Position numbers and translations under genes: made by a program
Source of the DNA: Pseudomonadota bacterium
Lineage (GTDB): Bacteria; Desulfobacterota; JAPLJL01
DNA: 18,406 nt
Direction: 5' to 3'
Assembly (NCBI GenBank): GCA_026388615.1
Contig: JAPLJL010000109.1
Location: forward strand, 1-18,406
Notes under the pieces: model-generated
Databases searched by the model: none
Told to the model about the DNA's origin: nothing
The model's input: the letters and a program-made list of their open reading frames with translations, nothing else
In this document: positions 1-7,590 of the stretch, piece by piece
How positions within the stretch are numbered: the first letter of the stretch is position 1
Layout of the letters: each line of letters starts with the position of its first letter

Positions 1-73
1 CTTTCGCAGGAATGACGCAGTTGGATTTTGGATCCCCGTTGGATTTTATCCGGTACTTTGATACGGAATCTAT
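1..73. other. Short intergenic tail at window start
   Basis: This is the non-coding stretch downstream of the first minus-strand gene. The opening bases (TTTCGCAGGAATGACG) resemble the edge of a dispersed palindromic repeat cut off by the window boundary. There are two copies of GTTGGATTTT nearby (about 20-29 and 39-48). No terminator with a clear stem and T-tract is visible. Confidence 0.3.
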
Positions 74-814
74 CTATTGCTGTTCCAGGGATTTATCGAG
101 CTTATTCTCGATCCGGTCGAGCTGCTGCTTCTCGCGCCCGAAGACCCAGCCGAAGTGAACCAGGAAATTGATGCTGTTGAACGGTTCCCAGTTGGGATCA
201 TTGTCGGATTCGGTGCTGGTCTGATAGCGGATAAACTCCACCGCCGGCCGGACGAAGAAAACCGATCCCCGGAGTTCCGGCCCGAAGGAAGCCCCGTAGA
301 ATATAGTCTGGCCGTTAAAATATCTGGCGTAGTCGTAACTATTGTCATAATCGTTGTCTTTCTCGGCATCATAGACGGAAAACCCTCCCAGGACTGAGGC
401 GTTGAAACCGAAGTTGTCGGTCAAGTCATAAGAGAGGATAAGCGGGAGCCGGACCGATACCCCGCGGACCACGAAGATGGCCTGGTAAGCCGCCGCCGGG
501 GCCACGGCCAGATGCAGGTTGCCTTGATGGAGGAAACGATACTTGGTGTCCATCTCGATGCCGAGGGAACCTATGGCTACCCGGCCCCCGACCTCCCAGT
601 TTTTCGCGACCCCGACATGATAAGCTAACTCCGGAATCACATTGGGGACGGTATACCGATGATCGGAAATAGATATCTCATTCAGGCTGAAGGTCATCCC
701 GAAGCTTGATTCGCGCGGCTCCAGGGTCTTGGCGCTATGGTAATTGCCCGCCATCAGGCAGCCGTTTAAGAACATTCCGACAAATAGAAGAAGAACGGCG
801 GATTTTCCTTTCAT
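74..814 (-). CDS. Putative outer-membrane-associated lipoprotein
   Basis: A 246-residue exported protein of unknown function. Residues 1-18 form a short basic and hydrophobic signal, followed by a lipobox L16-N-G-C19, so Cys19 should be lipid-modified. The rest alternates short hydrophobic/aromatic stretches with turns (many Tyr, Phe, Gly, Asn and Asp), as in small outer-membrane beta-barrels. It reaches an aromatic-ending strand near residues 218-226 and then a charged, coiled-coil-like tail (about residues 228-246, rich in Lys, Gln and Glu). The lipobox and the barrel-like pattern are seen; barrel topology is inference. The start is the only plausible Met, directly before the signal peptide. 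The ribosome site is weak. The left end of a MITE-like element lies 16 bases upstream of the ATG, so the native promoter may have been displaced. I do not recognise the family. Confidence 0.75.
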   Translation of the reverse strand: MKGKSAVLLLFVGMFLNGCLMAGNYHSAKTLEPRESSFGMTFSLNEISISDHRYTVPNVIPELAYHVGVAKNWEVGGRVAIGSLGIEMDTKYRFLHQGNLHLAVAPAAAYQAIFVVRGVSVRLPLILSYDLTDNFGFNASVLGGFSVYDAEKDNDYDNSYDYARYFNGQTIFYGASFGPELRGSVFFVRPAVEFIRYQTSTESDNDPNWEPFNSINFLVHFGWVFGREKQQLDRIENKLDKSLEQQ

Positions 815-829
815 CTTATCTATCCGGAA

Positions 830-1013
830 CTAGTGTGGTGTCTCAGTAAAAACCTTACAATAATTTTTTCGTAGGGGAGCCCCTCCGCGGGCTCCCTCAT
901 TCGGGCGGCCGTGGAAGTCCGCCCCTACATAATCAAAACCGAGGATCTTAACCACTGTAAAGCCGTTTGAGGATCTTAACCACTGTAAAGCCGTTTCTGG
1001 GACACTACACTAG
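830..1013. mobile_element. MITE-like element, copy 1 (complete)
   Basis: A 184-base non-coding element bounded by terminal inverted repeats of about 20 bases. The left end reads CTAGTGTGGTGTCTCAG. The right end, read on the other strand, is CTAGTGTAGTGTCCCAG, with three mismatches over 20 bases. Internally there is a GC-rich palindromic core (about 873-930) and a 28-base segment present twice in tandem (941-968 and 969-996). It contains no transposase, so it would depend on an enzyme encoded elsewhere. All four visible ends of the family start with CTAG, so the target duplication could be TA or CTAG. The left end faces the start of the lipoprotein at 814. The right end contains the stop codon of the gene at 1010. 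Confidence 0.8.
941..996. repeat. 28-base tandem duplication inside MITE copy 1
   Basis: Two perfect 28-base units beginning GAGGATCTTAACCACTG lie head to tail. The other two copies of the element (11554 and 18322) have the segment only once, so this is a local duplication in copy 1. Confidence 0.85.
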
Positions 1014-1645
1014 CGATTCACCAGACCGGCCAGTTTGCTCTTCTCCTCTTCGCTCATGGCCTCACGACCGAGAGCGAGGAGGGACCGGACATAGGGCTCC
1101 TGCCACTGGGCCTGGAAAACCTTGATTTCTTCGGGATCCTTGAGCACCCGGACCACGAAATCGAAGGAAGGGCATTGAGAGCTCGCTCCCAGCGTCCGCT
1201 TCACCCCGCCGACGGTGGGCCCGAACACCGAGATCTCCCAGTTTTTGCAGCGGGACTCGAGGGTAAAGGAGAATCTCCCGGCGGGATCCGGCTCGATCAC
1301 CGACACCCGGAAGGCGCCGTTCCAGTCCTTGCGCTTGAACACTACCAAGGTTCGGGTGACGGGATTCCCGTCTTCATCCTGGACCTTGCCGTGGCAGGCG
1401 ACAGTTTCCTTCCACTCGGGCAGGAAGAAAAGGGCTGCTACCAGGGCTTCCCCGGGATTATTGGAATGGTAGTAATAGGGCCGGAGGGATTGATTGTCCC
1501 GGTTCTGATCCTGTACGCCCATAGGACTGAAAAGGATGGCGTTGGGGTCGCCGCGGAAGCAGGAAGGCAGGAAAAAGGCAGGGAGCACGGTGTAGAGAGC
1601 AGGGAGAAGGAAAGAAAGAGCGAAGCGTTTTTGGATGTGATTCAT
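1010..1645 (-). CDS. Lipoprotein with carboxypeptidase-regulatory-like domain
   Basis: A 211-residue exported protein. A basic, hydrophobic signal ends in a lipobox L26-P-S-C29, so it is probably lipid-anchored. Residues about 83-133 carry the pattern of a CarboxypepD_reg-like beta-sandwich: a 'GKVQDEDGNPV' strand and turn, then 'VVFKRKD', and 'DPAGRFSFTLE'. Such domains are common in surface and periplasmic proteins; the specific role here is unknown. The C-terminus (about 170-211) looks helical and charged. The stop codon TAG (1010-1012) lies inside the CTAG end of the MITE-like element. If CTAG or TA was the insertion target, the duplication would have restored the stop and the protein may be full length; otherwise the tail is truncated. 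The start has no clear Shine-Dalgarno sequence. The name rests on fold pattern only. Confidence 0.7.
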   Translation of the reverse strand: MNHIQKRFALSFLLPALYTVLPAFFLPSCFRGDPNAILFSPMGVQDQNRDNQSLRPYYYHSNNPGEALVAALFFLPEWKETVACHGKVQDEDGNPVTRTLVVFKRKDWNGAFRVSVIEPDPAGRFSFTLESRCKNWEISVFGPTVGGVKRTLGASSQCPSFDFVVRVLKDPEEIKVFQAQWQEPYVRSLLALGREAMSEEEKSKLAGLVNR

Positions 1646-1728
1646 AATCGGAAAAGTATTTTGCTTATATAAATGATGATGTCACCGGTTCGGCCCGGCG
1701 TCAAGAAAAACCCCCAGAAGAGGGCTCG

Positions 1729-3825
1729 CTATTTCTGAGCGGGGGATTTGCAGGCGGGGCCGGTGTCTTTATTGAATACCGAGAGCAGTTCCCGCACCTT
1801 CCGGGGGTCGGTCGTGGGAAGTTCGCAGCGGCAGTTCTGGCAGAAGTAGACGGTGGCCCGACCTTCCTGGCTTTTAAGATCGCGGGTGAAACCGGCCAGA
1901 CGGGTGATCCCGGGATTCTCCTCATCAATGGGGCGAAGAATGATCACCGCGCCGGGGAGAAACTCATTCCGGAGGGTTTGGAGCATTTCCCTGGTGTCTT
2001 CCCCTTGAGGGTTTCCGGCGACCACGATTTCGAGCGTGGGGCCGACGGCAAAATCCACCGCCATCATGAGAAAGGTGAAAGCGGAGGGGGATTGCCGGGC
2101 TTCACGGGAAAGCACCCGTCCGATGGCCTGGGCCCTGGTCTCGAAATCTGGATTGGCGGTGATCCGGCCCAGGCGGAGAAGGTTCAGGGCCATCACCGAG
2201 TTCCCCGAAGGGGTGGCGCCGTCGTAAAACTCCTGGGGCCGGATCAGCAGTTCCTCCGCGTCCCGCGTGGTTAAGAAAAATCCGCCTGCTTGATCATCGC
2301 AGAAGTCTTTGACGGTCCGGTCGCAGAGTTCCAGGGCTTTTTCCAGGAAGCGAACCTCGAAAGTGGCTTCATAAAGTTCATAAAGCCCCAGGATCAGGAA
2401 GGCGTAGTCATCGAGCTGGGCGGGAATCGCCGCCTGCCCGTCCCGGTAGCGGTGAAGGAGGCGTCCGGACGGGTCCCGGAGATTTTTCAGAATGAAATCC
2501 GCCGCTTTTTTCCCGGCCTCCGCGTAGGCGGGATGACCGAAGGCCTGTGCCCCCCGGGCCAGGGCCGCGATCATCAGGCCGTTCCAATCGGTGAGGATTT
2601 TATCGTCCTGGAAGGGGCGGACTCGCCGGGTCCGGGCGTGGAAAAGCGTGATCCGGGCCTGCTCCCACCTTTCGCGATGTTCCGGTTCGGAAAGAAGTCC
2701 CTGGAGATGGAGGATATTTTCCCCGTTTTTCTCCCCGGTGAGCGGATCAATGAAATTGCCGTCCTTTTCCAGGTTGAAAGTCCGGAGGACAAAATCGGTC
2801 TCGGCGGGGTCCAGGGCCCGGCGGATTTCAGCTTCGGTCCAGAGATAATATTTGCCCTCTTCCCCTTCGTTGTCCGCGTCTTCAGCGGAATGAAAACCGC
2901 CGGCCGGTTCGGCCAGGTCTCTCAGGACGTAAGCGAATATCTCTTCGGCCGTGCGCCGGTATTCTTCGTTCCTGGCCGCCAGGTAACCCTCGGTATAGGC
3001 CAGGGCCAGCTGGGCCTGGTCGTAAAGCATCTTCTCGAAGTGAGGGACGAGCCATTTCTCGTCGGTGGAATAGCGGTGGAAACCGAAGCCCACGTGATCG
3101 TAAATCCCGCCCCTCCGCATGGCCTGCAGGGTTTTCTCCACCTTTTCGAGAGCGAAGGTTTTCCCGCTGCGCTGATAGTAACGGAGCAGAAAGAGAAGAT
3201 TATGAGGGGTGGGGAATTTAGGGGCCTTTCCGAACCCGCCGAACTCGTCGTCGAAATCCTGGGCCAGGGCCCGGTAGGCGAGTTCCAGGACAGATCCGTC
3301 CAGATCCTCGCCCGTTTCCTCGCGGCCGGCTTTTTTCAACAGGGAGACCAATTCTTCCGCGGAGGAGACCAGCTCCGGGCGCTGGTTTTTCCAGAGCTCC
3401 CGGATCCGCGGGATAAGTTCGAGCAGGCCCATCCGTCCGAAGCTTTTCTTCCGGGGAATGTAAGTACCGGCGAAAAAGGGTTTTTTGTCCGGGGTCAGGA
3501 AAATCGTCAGGGGCCAGCCCCCCTGGCCGGTCATCATCTGGCAGACGGTCATGTAAATATTATCGAGTTCCGGCCTTTCCTCCCGGTCCACCTTGACCGG
3601 GATAAAAACCTCGTTGATCAGTCCGGCCGTTTCCGGGTCCTGGAAGGACTCGCGCTCCATCACGTGGCACCAGTGGCAGGTGGAGTAGCCGATGGAGAGA
3701 AAGACCGGCTTGTCTTCCACGCGGGCCCGGTCGAAGGCCTCGGGACCCCAGGGGTGCCAGTCCACGGGATTGTCCGCGTGTTGGAGCAGGTAGGGGCTTT
3801 TCTCGGCGGCTAAACGGTTAGGCAT
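1729..3825 (-). CDS. yyaL: YyaL/DUF255 thioredoxin-domain protein (SPATA20 family)
   Basis: A 698-residue protein that matches the YyaL/spermatogenesis-associated protein 20 family in length and in its signature N-terminus (start MPNRLAAEKSPYLLQHADNP). Domain order: an N-terminal thioredoxin-like DUF255 domain with a C50-H-W-C53 active-site motif and the family stretch GQGGWPLTIFLTP near residue 100, then a long alpha/alpha-barrel region resembling glycan-processing (six-hairpin) enzymes, and a C-terminal Cys-rich stretch (YFCQNCRCELP). Its biochemical activity is not settled; a thiol-disulfide or sugar-related role is usually suggested. The start fits the family exactly but has no Shine-Dalgarno sequence: a 7-base ladder and TTATAATG run straight into the ATG. 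The upstream gap to the iron-sulfur pair is 221 bases, so it probably has its own promoter. Long open frames antisense to it are GC-driven shadows. Confidence 0.95.
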   Translation of the reverse strand: MPNRLAAEKSPYLLQHADNPVDWHPWGPEAFDRARVEDKPVFLSIGYSTCHWCHVMERESFQDPETAGLINEVFIPVKVDREERPELDNIYMTVCQMMTGQGGWPLTIFLTPDKKPFFAGTYIPRKKSFGRMGLLELIPRIRELWKNQRPELVSSAEELVSLLKKAGREETGEDLDGSVLELAYRALAQDFDDEFGGFGKAPKFPTPHNLLFLLRYYQRSGKTFALEKVEKTLQAMRRGGIYDHVGFGFHRYSTDEKWLVPHFEKMLYDQAQLALAYTEGYLAARNEEYRRTAEEIFAYVLRDLAEPAGGFHSAEDADNEGEEGKYYLWTEAEIRRALDPAETDFVLRTFNLEKDGNFIDPLTGEKNGENILHLQGLLSEPEHRERWEQARITLFHARTRRVRPFQDDKILTDWNGLMIAALARGAQAFGHPAYAEAGKKAADFILKNLRDPSGRLLHRYRDGQAAIPAQLDDYAFLILGLYELYEATFEVRFLEKALELCDRTVKDFCDDQAGGFFLTTRDAEELLIRPQEFYDGATPSGNSVMALNLLRLGRITANPDFETRAQAIGRVLSREARQSPSAFTFLMMAVDFAVGPTLEIVVAGNPQGEDTREMLQTLRNEFLPGAVIILRPIDEENPGITRLAGFTRDLKSQEGRATVYFCQNCRCELPTTDPRKVRELLSVFNKDTGPACKSPAQK

Positions 3826-3833
3826 TATAAGCA

Positions 3834-4039
3834 GGTCATGGGTGATGGGTCATAGGTCATGGGCAAAGAGCATAAAGAAGGAATCGTAAGGCGTTATAAA
3901 CACGTTAGGAGTTATGAACACGTTTAGATCGTTAGAGCGTTTATAGCGCTTAAAGGGTCTTCGGGTTTAACCCATTGCTCATTGCTTTTCTTTCTCGCCT
4001 CTTACCTACGACCTATCACCTACGACCTACGACCTTCTT
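3834..4039 (-). repeat. Composite 7-base-ladder leader upstream of yyaL
   Basis: This fills the gap between the iron-sulfur pair and yyaL. Nearest yyaL are four phase-locked heptads of the type GGTCATG/GGTGATG (3834-3861, plus-strand sense). At the far end are heptads of the type CCTACGA/CCTATCA (4005-4032), preceded in the same phase by units from 3970. The two ends are therefore roughly inverted repeats of each other and could pair in RNA. The middle (about 3881-3960) is an irregular AACG/CGTT-rich run. Its first 26 bases (3881-3906) match 12377-12402 on the opposite strand almost perfectly. Read toward yyaL, the order of phrases is the same as in the leader before the selenoprotein gene. 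Confidence 0.75.
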
Positions 4040-4046
4040 TTTCTGG

Positions 4047-5222
4047 TTAACGGAACGTCAGTTTCTTTTCCCGGAGGACGTACTTGAGGTAACCCGGGAA
4101 AATGTTGCGGCCGAGGTTGAGGCCGAAGCGGAGATAGTCGGCCGGGGGACGGCGGTAGTTTTTCACTGGCTGCATGGTCATGGATTTGGTCGGGCAGGAG
4201 GAGGCACAGAGGCCGCAGCCGATGCATCTCTCTTTTTTAAAGATCCATTTTTTATCGGAAAGGACGTGGGCTTTCGTGGGGCAGCGCTTGACGCATTTCT
4301 GGCACTGGGTGCAGGTTTTCACCTCGCGGACCGGGAGGAAATGGGGCGGGGCGACGATGCCGGGGGTGTTGAACTGGGTCAGGGAGCGGAGGGCGACGCA
4401 GCAGTCGCCGCAGCAGGAACAGCTGAAATTGGGATTGTCGAAGTTGACGTTGATGGAGAGGGTGGCGAGCCCCGCCTCGTTGGCCCGCCGCTTGATCTCG
4501 ATCGCCTCAGACTGGTCGGTCCGGCGCATGATGCCGCGGGTGATCATGAACTCGGCCAGGCTCCCGAGGGTCAGGCAGGTTTCACGCGGCAGGTCCTTCT
4601 CGTGGCCCTCCCAGTTCCGGGCCTGGCGGCAGACGCAGACCCCCAGGGCCAGGCTCTTGGTGCTCTTGATCATTTCCGCCAGGCGGTCGGAGGGGATGGC
4701 CATGGGCGCGGCCTCGATGGTTCTCTCCACCGGGATGAAACGGGCGAAGGGAACGGGGACGTTCAGGACCTCCTTGATGTAGCCGGTGTTGTAGAGGGCG
4801 TCGTACAGCCGGCCGAATTCCTTGTGCCATTCGTCTTCCTTGCCTTCCATCAGGGCCATCTCGAATGTGCCCGGCATCAGGGGCATGAGCCGGTAGTTTT
4901 TGGGCTTATTCTCAGACTCCAGGGAGAGGAGGGCGCGTTTCTCGTCGGCCAGGCGGGAAAGAATTCTTGCTGCCTCTTCCAGTGGCCGGTGGACTTTCCC
5001 GGCGACGTAGCTGGCATCCCGGCCCCGGCCGATTTCCAGATGCTGGGCGACCTCGGCTTCCTCGTCGGTAAAAAGGTGGCGGACCAGGGCGGCGAGCTCG
5101 GGGGTGATCCGCGGCCCGGCCAGGGCGGGGTTGGAGTAAAACTGCATAAGCCGGATATGCCCGGGCGTGAGTCCGGGATATTCCGCTTTCAGTTTTTCTG
5201 ATGAATCCTCATGCTTGCCCAT
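4047..5222 (-). CDS. Multi-cluster 4Fe-4S binding protein (paralogue 1)
   Basis: A 391-residue iron-sulfur protein, probably a cytoplasmic electron carrier or redox subunit. Residues about 45-102 look like a winged-helix-type helical domain. Then come C196-x-C198-R-Q with C216, a dense cluster C268-S-C-C271-x-x-C274-C275, and two ferredoxin motifs: C304-x2-C307-x2-C310-x3-C314 and C333-x2-C336-x2-C339-x3-C343. The last two are textbook 4Fe-4S sites; the first two groups may hold a third cluster (inference). There is no signal peptide or membrane segment. It is a paralogue of the next upstream gene, with the same motif order, separated by 78 bases on the same strand. The two are probably co-transcribed. 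The start is chosen because AAGGGAG lies about 10 bases upstream. The electron partners are not in the window and the family function is unknown to me. Confidence 0.85.
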   Translation of the reverse strand: MGKHEDSSEKLKAEYPGLTPGHIRLMQFYSNPALAGPRITPELAALVRHLFTDEEAEVAQHLEIGRGRDASYVAGKVHRPLEEAARILSRLADEKRALLSLESENKPKNYRLMPLMPGTFEMALMEGKEDEWHKEFGRLYDALYNTGYIKEVLNVPVPFARFIPVERTIEAAPMAIPSDRLAEMIKSTKSLALGVCVCRQARNWEGHEKDLPRETCLTLGSLAEFMITRGIMRRTDQSEAIEIKRRANEAGLATLSINVNFDNPNFSCSCCGDCCVALRSLTQFNTPGIVAPPHFLPVREVKTCTQCQKCVKRCPTKAHVLSDKKWIFKKERCIGCGLCASSCPTKSMTMQPVKNYRRPPADYLRFGLNLGRNIFPGYLKYVLREKKLTFR

Positions 5223-5300
5223 TTACGCCTGCTCCCTTTGCTTGGCTCTCGGATTTTCAGACTTGTTTGCCTTTATCTCCTTAACCCTTTGAGCTTTGAC

Positions 5301-6566
5301 CTAGGTTTTGCTGCTTTTTCCCAACCGGGGTGCCCGGGGGCCGGTGAGATGGATCGGGTTGATCTTGGACAGGGCCCGGACGGCACCCAAGCTCAGCTTC
5401 GGGAAGAAGCTGTCCTGGCGGCCCTTGAGCTCAAAGTAACGGTTGAGCCAGAACTCGGCCATGTTGTCGACGGGAGGTTTATGGACCGGCCTTTCCTTCA
5501 AAGTGAGGGCGTGGTTTTTGTCGCACCGGATCACGCACACGCCGCAGCCGATACAGCGGGCCGGGTCGACCGACGCCTTCTTGTTTTCCACCCTGATCGC
5601 GGTCATCGGGCAGGGCTTGATGCAGAGCCCGCAGCCGTTGCACTTGACGGGATCGATCTGGGCCTCGAAATGGCTCTGGGTGAAGAGATTGGGGCTATTG
5701 AAGCGGTTCAGGACCCGCATGATGGTGCAGCAGCAGTTGCAGCAGGAGCAGACCAGGAGGGGATCCTTCATGTTGTCCACCATCGCGATCAGTCCGGCCT
5801 CGGCTCCCCGGGCCCGGGCCTCCAGGAACTCCTCCCGGGATACCCGCCGCCCCACCCCCGTCTTGATCGCACCCTCCGCGGCTAGGCCCATGAGGGCGCA
5901 GGTGACCGTGCTGGGGGTCTTGACCTTCTGGCAGTCTTTCCCAACCAGCATCCGCTCCTGCCGGCAGGTGCAGACGTTTATGAGGGCGAAGCTTTTGTTC
6001 CGCTCGGCTATCTCGGAATACTTGTCGGTGGCGAGGGCGATCACCCCCAGCCCGGGGGTGGCCTCGATGGCCCGCTCCACGGTGATGATCCGGCCGAAAG
6101 GCACGCCCATGATCTGGAATCTCTCCACCAGCCCCCGGTTCTTGATCGTGACGTAGAACTCGTCCCAGAATTCCTCGAAGAGCCGGGCGAACTCCTTGAA
6201 GTATTCCTCCCCCTGGCCTTCCTTGATCTTTTTCTCGCTCATCACCATCTGGGCCTCGTAGACTCCCGGGTAAAGGGGAAGGTAGCTGTAGAGGGAAACC
6301 CGTTTGGTGGTGACGCCCACAATCAGAATCCGCTCGGCCAGGGATTGCAGGATCGGGCGGACCTCGTCCACCGGGCGTTTCAGTTTGCGGGCGATCGCCC
6401 CGGGGCCGTGCATGGCGAAGCCCAGGCAGTTGACGACCTGGGCCTCCTCCTCGGTAAAGGTGTAGGCGAGGAGTTGGAGGAGAGAATCCGGGACGGGAAT
6501 ATCCTTGAAGGTGGTGCGATAAAGATATTTGTCCGCCAGGGCCCGATGGGCATCAGTGATCTGCAT
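5301..6566 (-). CDS. Multi-cluster 4Fe-4S binding protein (paralogue 2)
   Basis: A 421-residue paralogue of the downstream gene. Residues about 28-90 resemble a winged-helix-like domain. Cys groups in order: C199-T-C201-R-Q with C212 and C223; the very dense C273-S-C-C276-N-C-C-C280; and two ferredoxin motifs, C309-x2-C312-x2-C315-x3-C319 and C338-x2-C341-x2-C344-x3-C348. In the second ferredoxin motif Asp replaces the usual Pro after the last Cys. The open frame extends to 6626, but I place the start at 6566: GGAG lies 7 bases upstream, the protein then begins MQITDAHRAL, and the extra 20 residues show no domain. It lacks a signal peptide, so it is probably cytoplasmic. It is the first gene of the likely two-gene unit and diverges from the metallo-hydrolase gene across 83 bases. 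Role unknown; electron transfer is inferred. Confidence 0.85.
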   Translation of the reverse strand: MQITDAHRALADKYLYRTTFKDIPVPDSLLQLLAYTFTEEEAQVVNCLGFAMHGPGAIARKLKRPVDEVRPILQSLAERILIVGVTTKRVSLYSYLPLYPGVYEAQMVMSEKKIKEGQGEEYFKEFARLFEEFWDEFYVTIKNRGLVERFQIMGVPFGRIITVERAIEATPGLGVIALATDKYSEIAERNKSFALINVCTCRQERMLVGKDCQKVKTPSTVTCALMGLAAEGAIKTGVGRRVSREEFLEARARGAEAGLIAMVDNMKDPLLVCSCCNCCCTIMRVLNRFNSPNLFTQSHFEAQIDPVKCNGCGLCIKPCPMTAIRVENKKASVDPARCIGCGVCVIRCDKNHALTLKERPVHKPPVDNMAEFWLNRYFELKGRQDSFFPKLSLGAVRALSKINPIHLTGPRAPRLGKSSKT

Positions 6567-6611
6567 GTTTGTCTCCGGGTTTCCGCTAATTCTATAAAAA
6601 AATCCGGGGTT

Positions 6612-6640
6612 TAGCCACATTCCCACAGCCTTGATATAAT
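6612..6640 (+). promoter_or_regulatory. Candidate sigma-70 promoter giving a leaderless mRNA
   Basis: A perfect TATAAT (6635-6640) is preceded at 17-base spacing by TAGCCA (6612-6617), four of six to TTGACA. Transcription would start at about 6646-6649, immediately before the ATG at 6650, leaving almost no 5' leader. There is no Shine-Dalgarno sequence before that ATG, which fits a leaderless transcript. Confidence 0.45.
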
Positions 6641-6649
6641 AATAACGAA

Positions 6650-7324
6650 ATGTCCAGCAAGGTTTGCGAAGGCGTATACCTGGTGGGGGGGAGCGACCTT
6701 TCCGACGACCGGGACTGCCTGGTTTACCTGGCCGACCTCGGGGATCTTGTCCTGGTGGATTGCGGGGCGGGGCCGGGCTGGCCCCGGATCCGGGACAATA
6801 TCCTTTCCGCCGGATTTAATCCTGATCATATTCACACCCTCATCCTGACCCACGGCCACGTGGACCATATCGGGGCCGCCCGCCAGATCAAGGAGGAAAC
6901 CGGTTGCCGGCTGGTGGCGCATGCCGAGGATGCTCCTTATATCGAGAGCGGGGATCCGGCCTTCACGGCCTCCAGCTGGTATGGGATCAAACTCAAAAAA
7001 ATCAAACTGGACCAGGTTATTGCCGGCCCCGGGGAGAAACTCCGGTTCGCCGGCGGGGAGCTCGAGCTCATTCATACCCCCGGCCATACCCCCGGCTCGA
7101 TGGTAGTTTTATTGGAGATAGGGGGTAAAAGAGTGCTTTTCGGTCAGGATATCCACGGGCCCTTCGACGCGAGTTTCAAATCCGACCTCCAGGCCTGGCG
7201 GGCCAGCATGCAGAGAATCCTGGAATTGAAGGCGGATATCCTCTGCGAGGGTCATTTCGGGATCTACCAGCCGGCCGATTCGGTCCGGAGTTACATCAAG
7301 GGATATCTGAATACATACAAGTAG
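6650..7324 (+). CDS. MBL-fold metallo-hydrolase
   Basis: A 224-residue cytoplasmic metallo-beta-lactamase-fold hydrolase of the glyoxalase II-like type. The metal ligands are visible in order: H68-G-H70-V-D72-H73 (the HxHxDH motif), H146 in a HTPGHTPGS stretch, D167 (GQDIHGP) and H202 near the C-terminus. The full set supports a two-metal site. The substrate cannot be told from sequence; thioesters, lactones and other esters are typical of the family. The length is normal for a minimal single-domain member. The start at 6650 is set by the fold, which needs residues from about 5 on. It lacks a Shine-Dalgarno sequence and sits only 9 bases after a TATAAT box. It is divergent from the iron-sulfur pair and may share regulation with it, but no operator is obvious. 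Confidence 0.9.
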   Translation: MSSKVCEGVYLVGGSDLSDDRDCLVYLADLGDLVLVDCGAGPGWPRIRDNILSAGFNPDHIHTLILTHGHVDHIGAARQIKEETGCRLVAHAEDAPYIESGDPAFTASSWYGIKLKKIKLDQVIAGPGEKLRFAGGELELIHTPGHTPGSMVVLLEIGGKRVLFGQDIHGPFDASFKSDLQAWRASMQRILELKADILCEGHFGIYQPADSVRSYIKGYLNTYK

Positions 7325-7555
7325 CAGGAAAAAAAGGGTTCGAGGACTCCGTCCCCGCTTCCAGCTCGTAGGGCTTACAGGCCGGAGGGTAGGACTACGT
7401 CCCGGAGGGGGCCGAGGATTCAAGGGGCCAAGGCAAACAAGGAATACAGCCGCGGACTTAAAGCGGGAAAATTACGAATAGATAGTGTACATGAAATATT
7501 TATTCCTTCTCCCCTTGGGGAGAAGGCGGGGATAAGGGGTAAAATAAAATTGTTT
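7325..7555. other. Intergenic region with palindromic repeats
   Basis: No gene is seen between the metallo-hydrolase and the CPBP protease. Two related GC-rich phrases occur, AGGACTCCGTCCCCG (around 7342) and AGGACTACGTCCCGG (around 7390), in a region able to form several hairpins. A perfect inverted repeat follows at 7505-7526, and then AT-rich sequence before the heptad ladder. Confidence 0.5.
7505..7526. repeat. Perfect 10-bp inverted repeat, 2-base loop
   Basis: CCTTCTCCCC (7505-7514) and its exact complement GGGGAGAAGG (7517-7526) are separated by TT. There is no T-tract directly after it, so it is more likely a dispersed palindromic repeat than a terminator. Confidence 0.7.
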
Positions 7556-7590
7556 GGTAATTGGAATTTGGTTATTGGTAATTTCTAATT
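7556..7590 (+). repeat. 7-base ladder abutting the CPBP start codon
   Basis: Five phase-locked heptads of the type GGTAATT/GGAATTT/GGTTATT end exactly at the base before the ATG at 7591. They take the place of a Shine-Dalgarno sequence, which is not visible. Confidence 0.8.

Noticed and set aside
2290..3813. 507-codon open frame antisense to yyaL
   Set aside because: The minus-strand frame encodes a clear YyaL family protein over its whole length; the antisense frame has no recognisable domain and follows from high GC codon bias.
3975..5201. 408-codon open frame antisense to the iron-sulfur gene
   Set aside because: A shadow of the real gene; its composition is dominated by Gly, Ala and Val, and it begins inside a repeat ladder.
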